DNA of 5,575 bases, taken from positions 14,311 through 19,885 of the forward strand of contig PKXT01000106.1 of the NCBI GenBank assembly GCA_003133505.1, written 5' to 3'. Each line of letters opens with the position of its first letter. Within the stretch, counting starts at the first letter, position 1. Position numbers and translations under genes: made by a program. Under the pieces are notes generated by a model. The model worked only from the letters and a program-made list of their open reading frames with translations. It made no database searches and had not been told where the DNA came from. This DNA comes from Acidobacteriota bacterium (lineage in GTDB: Bacteria > Acidobacteriota > Terriglobia > Acidiferrales > UBA7541). Shown piece after piece: positions 1 to 5,575 of this stretch.

Positions 1-1942
1 TGTAGACTACGGCACGCAAATCACCCCGGATAAGCAGGGGGAAGATATCACGTACAAGGTAGTGCGCGGCAGCAGGCATCACCTGGTGGCGATTTTCTTT
101 GCGGGAAATTACTATCTGCATACGGGATTGCTGGAAGGGCGGCTGACGATTCGTAAAGGGTCACTATTCAGCGCCGGGCGGTTCAGTGAGGCATTGCTCC
201 AGCAGGATGCGGACTCGATTGGAGCGCTCTACCAATCAAACGGCTTTAGAAACGCGAAGGTGGCCACGGAAGAAGATTCAGACTATAACGGAAAGGTGGG
301 CAATCTGGGAGTGACCTTTCGTATAACGGAAGGCCCGCAGACGCTGGTCGGCAGCCTGGCGCTAGATGGAATCCATGCCATCAGCCGCGCGAAGCTCCTT
401 GCCTTAGTAGGTTGCACGCCCGGGCAGCCCTATTCCGACGCCAGCGTCGCCAGCGATCGGGACAATGTGCTCGCATATTACTTCAACGAAGGGTTTCCAC
501 AGGCGAGTTTCACTTCGCAATCCGCCAATGCCGCCCGAGCAAACCGTGTGAATGTGACCTACCACATCATTGAGGGGCCCCAAGTGCGCGTAGCCGGGGT
601 GCTCATCGCGGGTTTCAAGCACACCCGGCTGGGAGTGATCCAGCGGAAAGTGGCCGTCACAGCTGGCCAGCCTCTTCGCCAAAGTGATGTCATCGAAACC
701 CAGCAAAAACTTTATGATCTGGGGATTTTCAATAGGGTGACGGTGGCGCCACAAAATCCAGATGGCACCGATCCCGATAAACAAGTAGTGGTGGATGTTG
801 ATGAGGCCAAACGTTACACGATGGCTTATGGTTTCGGTCTAGAGGCCCAGCGGCTGCAAGGAGTGGCGGGCGATCCGACGGCGTCGAAACTCAGCGTAAG
901 TCCGTTAGGCATTTTTGAAATTAGCAAGAACAACGTGGGTGGACGGGGCCAAACGGTAGGCCTCCAAGTGCGCGGGAGCACCCTGGAATATCAGGGTCTG
1001 GCGAGCTATTTGATTCCGGATTTCTTCGCGCACCAGCGGTACAGCCTGGAATTTACGGCGCTGGCCGCGAAGAGCCAGGAAGTGCAGACATTTATCTCCC
1101 AGAGATATGAAGGGACCGTACAGGTTAAGAATGCCGTGACGCCATTCACCTCGTTGATCTATCGCTATAGCTTTCGGCAGGTGCTGGTCGACAAAAATTC
1201 CCTGCAGATTCCGGCGGAGGAAATCCCTCTCCTGAGCCAGCCGACGCTGATTTCCGGTTTTGGGTTTACCTGGCTGCGTGATCATCGGGACAATCCCGCA
1301 GATGCGATTCACGGCAGCCTGAACACGGTGGATGTAAGTCAGTCGGCGCGTTCGCTGGGATCGGGAGCCGGTTTTCTGCGGATATTTTTGCAGAATGCCA
1401 CGTTCAATACGCTGCCTCACTCGCTGGTATTTGCCCGCTCGGTACGATTTGGCGTGGAGCAAGTATTTCCCGGAACGGAAAATGAGGATATCCCCCTGCC
1501 GGAGAGATTTTTCGCGGGGGGCGGCACATCGTTGCGGGGTTTTGGCTTGAATGATGCCGGGCCGCGCGATCCCATAACCGGGTTTCCCATTGGCGGCCTG
1601 GCCGAACTGGTTTTCAATCAGGAAATACGTTTTCCCATGCACCTGCCCTATGCCGGCAATCATATCGGTGGAACGGTATTTTATGATGCCGGAAATGTGT
1701 ATAGCTCATTGGGTAAAATCACTTTTCGGACCACGTCCAAATCAGACCGCGATTTGGAATATCTTTCCCACACGGTGGGCGCGGGGCTCCGCTACGCAAC
1801 GCCCGTGGGGCCAGTGCGGGTGGATTTCGGATACCAACTTAATCCGGCGAATTTCACGGTGTACAATCAAACGACTCGGTTCGACGAAGTGCATCAACTT
1901 CCCCATTTCCAGTTTTTCTTCAGTATAGGTTCGGTCTTTTAA
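1..1942 (+). CDS. Omp85-family outer-membrane assembly protein (BamA/TamA-like), 5' partial
   Basis: Omp85 proteins sit in the outer membrane and fold and insert β-barrel proteins. The frame (codons from base 2) is open to the window edge, so the start lies upstream; the GTG at 62 lies inside a POTRA domain and is not the true start. Numbering from base 2, about 646 residues are visible. Residues 1-24 are the last strand of a POTRA domain (ITYKVVRG). Three complete POTRA domains follow at about 25-113, 114-194 and 195-270; the first two share a Y-x-x-x-GF helix end and a closing V-T-[FY]-x-I-x-EGPQ strand. The barrel starts near 272 (YTMAYGFGLE). It contains the loop-6 signature G-G-G-T-S-L-R-G-F (LRGF at 1532-1543), whose Arg is conserved in the superfamily. 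The C-terminus, FFFSIGSVF, is a typical β-signal ending in Phe. At least four POTRA domains and a SurA-like neighbour favour BamA; the downstream TamB-like gene leaves a TamA-like role possible. Family assignment is very secure, subtype is not. It overlaps the next gene by one base. Confidence 0.95.
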   Translation, partial: VDYGTQITPDKQGEDITYKVVRGSRHHLVAIFFAGNYYLHTGLLEGRLTIRKGSLFSAGRFSEALLQQDADSIGALYQSNGFRNAKVATEEDSDYNGKVGNLGVTFRITEGPQTLVGSLALDGIHAISRAKLLALVGCTPGQPYSDASVASDRDNVLAYYFNEGFPQASFTSQSANAARANRVNVTYHIIEGPQVRVAGVLIAGFKHTRLGVIQRKVAVTAGQPLRQSDVIETQQKLYDLGIFNRVTVAPQNPDGTDPDKQVVVDVDEAKRYTMAYGFGLEAQRLQGVAGDPTASKLSVSPLGIFEISKNNVGGRGQTVGLQVRGSTLEYQGLASYLIPDFFAHQRYSLEFTALAAKSQEVQTFISQRYEGTVQVKNAVTPFTSLIYRYSFRQVLVDKNSLQIPAEEIPLLSQPTLISGFGFTWLRDHRDNPADAIHGSLNTVDVSQSARSLGSGAGFLRIFLQNATFNTLPHSLVFARSVRFGVEQVFPGTENEDIPLPERFFAGGGTSLRGFGLNDAGPRDPITGFPIGGLAELVFNQEIRFPMHLPYAGNHIGGTVFYDAGNVYSSLGKITFRTTSKSDRDLEYLSHTVGAGLRYATPVGPVRVDFGYQLNPANFTVYNQTTRFDEVHQLPHFQFFFSIGSVF

Positions 1943-1944
1943 TG
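1940..1944 (+). promoter_or_regulatory. TAATG stop/start overlap coupling Omp85 and SurA-like genes
   Basis: The TAA of the Omp85 gene (1940-1942) and the ATG of the SurA-like gene (1942-1944) share one base. No clear Shine-Dalgarno sequence lies at the usual distance; the best match is a weak AGG near 1927. Re-initiation by ribosomes finishing the Omp85 gene is the simplest reading. Seen in the sequence: the overlap. Inferred: the coupling. Confidence 0.75.
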
Positions 1945-2688
1945 CAGCGCGTCGTGGTATTGATCATATTATTGGCTGGCATAGCGGGCCGGATTGCCGC
2001 TCAGGCTTCCCCCCCTCCAGTACCCTCTCCGCATCCACAGGCTGAATCGAGGTTACGGCCCGACGCCGTTCGAGAAGGCGTGGTCATAGATGGAATTGCT
2101 GTGCGCATTGAGGATGACATCATTCTTGAGAGCGAAGTGACGGAATTAGCCGCGGTGCAGAAATTGCTTGATGGGAAATCGCGCGGCAGGGCTGACTTGG
2201 TAAACGAACTGGTTGATCAATGGGTGCTTGGGCGTGAAGGCGAGACGGGAAACTTTCCGAAGCCGTCGGATGCCGAGGTGCAAGCTGCATTTGATCGATT
2301 GGCGGCGAACTTTTCGTCCGCGGCAAACCGGAAGGCCAAGCTGGAAGGCCTGGGACTGGACGATTCTATTGTCAAGCGCCAATTGCGCACTCAGATCTAT
2401 CTCTCAAGTTTTATCGAATATCGGTTCCGTCCAGGCGTGGAAATTACCGACAAGGCAGTGAGCGACTATTACCAGACCGAGCTGGCCGCGGAACTGATGA
2501 AAAAGAAAGAGCCCGCGCCACCACTGGCCGGCGTGACAAACAATATTCGCGAACTGCTGACGGAGAAAGAGGTAAGCCGCCGCGCGGATGAGTGGATTGC
2601 CGATGCGCGATCGCGTTTGCGAGTTGACGTTGTGGCAGACGATGAGATCGGTGGTGACCGCCATGGTGATACTGGCGGAGTCAAATGA
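1942..2688 (+). CDS. Exported SurA-like periplasmic chaperone lacking a PPIase domain
   Basis: Probable periplasmic chaperone for outer-membrane proteins; 248 residues. Residues 1-22 form a signal peptide: short basic start (MQR), hydrophobic core VVVLIILLAGIAG, and a likely AQA cleavage site before Ser23. A Pro-rich linker follows (about 23-33). Residues 46-180 resemble the SurA N-terminal domain: the opening VVIDGIAVRIEDDIILESEV matches the family pattern of a short strand pair then 'I-L-x-S-E-[VL]', followed by helices and the later REGV-ITD-type element (here GVEITDKAVSDYY, about 165-177). Residues 195-228 resemble the C-terminal SurA helix (IRELLTEKEVSRRADEWI). Only about 15 residues separate the two parts, where E. 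coli SurA (428 residues) carries two parvulin domains; no parvulin motif is visible. The start is chosen because the signal peptide begins exactly there and the ATG overlaps the upstream TAA. No strong ribosome site precedes it (weak AGG near 1927), which suggests coupling to the Omp85 gene. The fold call rests on pattern resemblance; chaperone activity is inference. Confidence 0.85.
   Translation: MQRVVVLIILLAGIAGRIAAQASPPPVPSPHPQAESRLRPDAVREGVVIDGIAVRIEDDIILESEVTELAAVQKLLDGKSRGRADLVNELVDQWVLGREGETGNFPKPSDAEVQAAFDRLAANFSSAANRKAKLEGLGLDDSIVKRQLRTQIYLSSFIEYRFRPGVEITDKAVSDYYQTELAAELMKKKEPAPPLAGVTNNIRELLTEKEVSRRADEWIADARSRLRVDVVADDEIGGDRHGDTGGVK
2674..2688 (+). promoter_or_regulatory. Ribosome binding site and ATGA overlap at the start of the TamB-like gene
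   Basis: GGCGGAG at 2674-2680 ends four bases before ATG 2685, a slightly short but usable Shine-Dalgarno spacing. The ATG overlaps the TGA of the SurA-like gene (2686-2688) in the classic ATGA arrangement. Both signs support this start over the in-frame ATG at 2799, which would lose the membrane anchor. Confidence 0.7.
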
Positions 2689-5575
2689 GGCGAACCCTTC
2701 GCTACGTTCTTATTTGCTTATTGGTTGTGGTAGCGGCGCTGGCGGTGAGTTTAATCGTCGTGGTGGAAAACGGGACGGCGGATGCGCGCCTCAAGCGGAT
2801 GGCTATTCAGGAGATCAATCAAATTACCGGCGGGCGCGCGGAAATTGGCTCATTCCATTTCCATTGGCGCGGCCTGCGCGTGGAAATTGGCGACTTTACT
2901 CTTCATGGACGCGAGAGAGAAAGCGCCCCGCCCCTCTTTCATGCCCGCCGCATCCTGGTGCGTGCGCGGCTCCTTTCATTCTGGAATAAGCGTGTAGCTC
3001 TCGATGAAGTTATTGTGGAAAACCCCGCTGTTGCGGTGGAAGTGGACGCCGACGGCCAAAGCAATCTGCCCGTGCCGCCGGTTCGTCACGCGGCACGTCC
3101 ATGGCGCCAGGATCTATTTGACCTGCAAATTGGCCATCTGGAATTAAAAAACGGCACGGCTGTTTACAACAACCGGCAGGCTCCGTTAAGCGTTATTGCG
3201 AATAAATTTCACTTCGCAATGGCCTACCAGGTAAAGGGCGGCGAAGACGCCTACGCCGGAAATTTGGGAATGGAGAGCGCGGAAATTGCATGGGGCAAGG
3301 ATGTGCCATTCCAAGCCAGCTTACAGTCGCGTTTCACTCTTGGGCGCGAGGGCTTTTCGTTGGACGATATGCAAGCCGATTTGGGGCGATCGGAGATTCA
3401 CTTGCGCGGCGATCTGGCTAGCCTGGCGAATCCCGTATGGCGATTTAATACTCGCGCGCGTCTCGATTTGACGGACCTGGCGCGAATTTTTCGCCTGCCT
3501 AGGGTCCCGCTGGGTACGGTGGAATGGACCGGCGAAGGAAGTTACTTTAGCGGCCAGTTTTTGGCGGAGGGGCACTATCAGGCTTATGGGCTCATCTTTC
3601 GAACCCAATGGTTTCACGCGGCCGGATTGCAAAGCTGGGGACGTTTTCGCGCGACCCGGGATGGGGTCGAGCTTCCGGAGTTTGGAGCCTATGGGCTCGG
3701 GGGATCGCTCGCCGGCCGCATGCGCCTGACGTTTACAGGATGGCGCTTTCACACAGAAACCACGGGGACCGGAATCAGCCTGGCCGCGGCCATCAACGCT
3801 GTGAATAATAAATCACTTCCCATAACTCCCCTGCATTGGAACGGACGCATAGCGGTGACTTCGGTGAACGAATGGGAAAACGCATTTGAACATTTTCGTA
3901 CGCGCGGAGATTCCAAGTGGACCGGTGTAAAGACGGCAGGCGATGGCCAGATTCCGGTGGCGGCGGAAGTCCATTTCGACTATGTGGGTGACAATCACAC
4001 CATGACATTGAAGACCAGCAAAATATGGACCCCGGACAGCACGATAGTATTCCAAGGCACTTTGGCTAAGAAGAATTCGCGGCTGCAAACGGAGGTCTCC
4101 GCCCATAACCTCCTGGAATGGGATGACTTCATTGATAAGGTGAGGGGCGCCGGTTCGGAGAAAGTTTCCATAGGGGGCGCGGTGCAATGGATCGGCCAAA
4201 TATCGGGACCTCTCTCAGGTCCGGAATTCAAGGGGCATGTCAACATAACGGGGGCACGATATGGTGCGCTGTATTGGGACGTCCTCGCCGGGGACCTTAC
4301 TTACTCGCCGGACGGATTGCACTTCACTAATGTGACGGCGGTGCGCGACCGATCCTCCGCGGAGATGAACCTTTCGTTAAGCTTCGACGGGGACTGGGGT
4401 TTTGTGGATGACAGCCCCTGGTCGCTGGATGCTCTGTTGAGAGAAACACCGGTGGATGGACTACAGGAGATTTTCAGGACGACCTACCCGGTGAGCGCAC
4501 AACTTTCAGGGCGATTCCACGGTGGTGGCACGCGTGCCGAACCATTTCTGACCGGCGAGTTTCGCGCCGACAGCATTGTGGCCCGCGGCGTACAATTCGA
4601 TCAATTCGCGGGCCACCTGGATGTCGAGCCAGAAAAGGCTTGCATAAACCACGGACTAATACAGGCTGGCGGCGGCCAGATTGACGGGCATCTGTGTTAT
4701 GCGCTGCAAGAAAAAACAGTCAATTTTTCAGTGACAGGCAAAGGTTTGGCTCTGGCCCAATTAGTTCCTGAACATTTGAACCGGCCGGCGGTGACCGGGC
4801 GCCTGGAGTTTCAAGCCGAAGGACACGGAGCGCTGCTCACCCCGGTTGGAAGCGGCTATGTTCATATTTCATCGCTCAACATTGGCGGGGAGCGAGAAGG
4901 AAATATAAATGCGCAGGTGACCTCGGACGGCGAAACGCTTCACGGCATCGTGGATTCCTCCGTAAGCGGGGAACTGCGCGGCGATCTTGGAGTGACCTTG
5001 GGCGGGGAATATCCGATAACTGGGCGCGTGGAGGTGCGGAAAGCGGACCTGGATCCGCTGATTGAGTCGGTGCTTCACCTGCAAGCCGTTACTGGACACA
5101 GCAGCGTGGATGGATCGTTCGTATTGAGCGGTGGATTGCGCGACCCGCGCTCGTTGAAAATCGAGGCCATCATTTCACGTCTTTCTATCGAATACGAATC
5201 GGTGAACCTTCAGAACGCCGGAGCGGTCCGCCTCACTTATAGCGGCGAGACGGTAGGAATCGAGCAGGCAAATTTTCACGGTCCGAATTCGAATTTTCAT
5301 GTGGGCGGTGAAGCGCATTTTTCGGGTGACCGGTTACTCAATATCCAGGTGGAGGGTGCGATCGAGCTTCGTCTGGTGCAAGCGTTCGCCCCTCAGGTGG
5401 AAACGCGGGGAGCAGCGCAGATGAAGGCCAGCATAGCTGGAACCCTGGACAGGCCGGAAATTACCGGGCAAATCAACCTACAGGATGCCTCCGCGCAATT
5501 CGGGGAGTTTCCCGTCGGCCTCAATCATGTAAACGGGGCGCTGGTTTTCAATGGCCATCAGATGGTATTCAGCAA
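2685..5575 (+). CDS. AsmA/TamB-like translocation and assembly protein, 3' partial
   Basis: Very large inner-membrane-anchored periplasmic protein. The frame has no stop from ATG 2685 to the window end: 963 complete codons plus two bases. Residues 1-6 are basic (MRRTLR), and 7-27 form one hydrophobic segment (YVLICLLVVVAALAVSLIVVV), a signal anchor with the rest in the periplasm. Residues 30-130 resemble the AsmA-type N-terminal domain, ending in the family pattern V-x-V-E-N-P-x-V-x-V-E-x-D-x-x-G-x-x-N-L (about 109-128). From about 260 onward there are β-rich repeats of about 100 residues with G-x-L-x-x-P-x-x-x-G turns, for example SGPLSGPEFKG (507-517), SGGLRDPR and AGTLDRPEITG (918-928), characteristic of TamB and relatives. 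The C-terminal TamB (DUF490) domain would lie beyond the window. In proteobacteria TamB pairs with the Omp85 protein TamA, and AsmA-like proteins are implicated in phospholipid transport to the outer membrane; an Omp85 gene two positions upstream fits either role. GGAG at 2677-2680 and the ATGA overlap support the start. An AsmA-like rather than true TamB protein cannot be excluded. Confidence 0.9.
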   Translation, partial: MRRTLRYVLICLLVVVAALAVSLIVVVENGTADARLKRMAIQEINQITGGRAEIGSFHFHWRGLRVEIGDFTLHGRERESAPPLFHARRILVRARLLSFWNKRVALDEVIVENPAVAVEVDADGQSNLPVPPVRHAARPWRQDLFDLQIGHLELKNGTAVYNNRQAPLSVIANKFHFAMAYQVKGGEDAYAGNLGMESAEIAWGKDVPFQASLQSRFTLGREGFSLDDMQADLGRSEIHLRGDLASLANPVWRFNTRARLDLTDLARIFRLPRVPLGTVEWTGEGSYFSGQFLAEGHYQAYGLIFRTQWFHAAGLQSWGRFRATRDGVELPEFGAYGLGGSLAGRMRLTFTGWRFHTETTGTGISLAAAINAVNNKSLPITPLHWNGRIAVTSVNEWENAFEHFRTRGDSKWTGVKTAGDGQIPVAAEVHFDYVGDNHTMTLKTSKIWTPDSTIVFQGTLAKKNSRLQTEVSAHNLLEWDDFIDKVRGAGSEKVSIGGAVQWIGQISGPLSGPEFKGHVNITGARYGALYWDVLAGDLTYSPDGLHFTNVTAVRDRSSAEMNLSLSFDGDWGFVDDSPWSLDALLRETPVDGLQEIFRTTYPVSAQLSGRFHGGGTRAEPFLTGEFRADSIVARGVQFDQFAGHLDVEPEKACINHGLIQAGGGQIDGHLCYALQEKTVNFSVTGKGLALAQLVPEHLNRPAVTGRLEFQAEGHGALLTPVGSGYVHISSLNIGGEREGNINAQVTSDGETLHGIVDSSVSGELRGDLGVTLGGEYPITGRVEVRKADLDPLIESVLHLQAVTGHSSVDGSFVLSGGLRDPRSLKIEAIISRLSIEYESVNLQNAGAVRLTYSGETVGIEQANFHGPNSNFHVGGEAHFSGDRLLNIQVEGAIELRLVQAFAPQVETRGAAQMKASIAGTLDRPEITGQINLQDASAQFGEFPVGLNHVNGALVFNGHQMVFS
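3468..5575 (+). repeat. Degenerate ~100-residue protein repeats within the TamB-like gene
   Basis: The repeats are visible only at protein level; the DNA copies are not alike. Each unit has a strand ending in a small-residue-plus-Gly turn: WTG (Gly283), WNG (Gly387), WIG (Gly504), LSG (Gly609), VTG (Gly705), LSG (Gly816) and IAG (Gly919). The spacings are 104, 117, 105, 96, 111 and 103 residues. Most are preceded by a short helical stretch rich in L, A, D and E, such as DLARIFRL, LAAAINAV, LEWDDFIDKV, VDGLQEIF, LAQLVPEHL and DLDPLIESVL. This matches what is known of TamB/AsmA and other repeating β-groove proteins, where stacked units form a long hydrophobic channel. The unit boundaries are my reading by eye. 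Confidence 0.55.

Noticed and set aside
62..64. GTG as start codon of the Omp85 gene
   Set aside because: The frame continues open upstream to the window edge and the GTG falls at the end of a POTRA strand (YKVVRG); there is no signal peptide after it, which an outer-membrane protein needs.
404..784. Open frame on the - strand (126 residues)
   Set aside because: Antisense to two clear POTRA domains; no ribosome site, signal or domain of its own.
905..1663. Long open frame on the - strand (252 residues)
   Set aside because: Lies antisense inside the Omp85 barrel region; its translation is basic and low in recognisable domains, whereas the + strand reads as an unmistakable β-barrel with the LRGF motif.
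1923..2700. Possible internal promoter or terminator at the gene junctions
   Set aside because: There is no non-coding DNA at either junction, and I saw no hairpin followed by a T-run and no convincing -35/-10 pair.
2588..2997. Overlapping + strand frames (133 and 71 residues) across the SurA-like/TamB-like junction
   Set aside because: They overlap the signal anchor and AsmA-like domain of the 2685 frame, have the Arg/Cys/Pro-rich composition of an out-of-frame reading, and lack any recognisable domain.
3321..4246. Cluster of - strand frames (143, 128, 83 and 71 residues)
   Set aside because: All are antisense shadows of the TamB-like gene, mutually overlapping and without start signals or domains.
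4869..5099. Open frame on the - strand (76 residues)
   Set aside because: Antisense inside the TamB-like repeats; nothing supports it as a gene.

Overview
The whole 5.6 kb window is one stretch of an operon on the + strand, with essentially no non-coding DNA. It carries three genes for building or maintaining the outer membrane of a diderm (Gram-negative) bacterium: an Omp85-family β-barrel assembly protein (5' end outside the window), a small exported SurA-like chaperone without a PPIase domain, and a very large AsmA/TamB-like inner-membrane-anchored protein (3' end outside the window). G+C looks to be in the mid-50s % by eye (not counted). The gene order and protein style resemble Acidobacteriota. 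That assignment is inference from recall of the arrangement, not from a search.

Layout. Bases 1-1942 encode the last ~646 residues of the Omp85 protein: the end of one POTRA domain, three complete POTRA domains, then the 16-stranded-type barrel with its LRGF loop motif and a C-terminal β-signal ending in Phe. Bases 1942-2688 encode a 248-residue secreted protein with a signal peptide, a SurA N-terminal-type helical domain and a SurA-type C-terminal helix, but only a short linker where the parvulin domains would sit. Bases 2685-5575 encode 963 residues of an open, unterminated reading frame. It has an N-terminal signal anchor, an AsmA-like first domain, and a series of degenerate repeats of about 100 residues typical of TamB/AsmA bridge-like proteins.

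The genes are joined by overlapping stop and start codons (TAATG at 1940-1944, ATGA at 2685-2688), so they are very probably co-transcribed and translationally coupled. There is no promoter, terminator, RNA gene, mobile element or CRISPR array that I can support. Together the genes suggest one envelope-assembly unit: the SurA-like protein would escort unfolded outer-membrane proteins through the periplasm, the Omp85 protein would insert them, and the TamB-like protein would span the periplasm as a partner of the Omp85 protein and/or as a lipid conduit. This is a recognisable kind of housekeeping locus rather than a new system. The most interesting details are the PPIase-less chaperone placed between the two large genes and the regular repeat pattern of the TamB-like protein.
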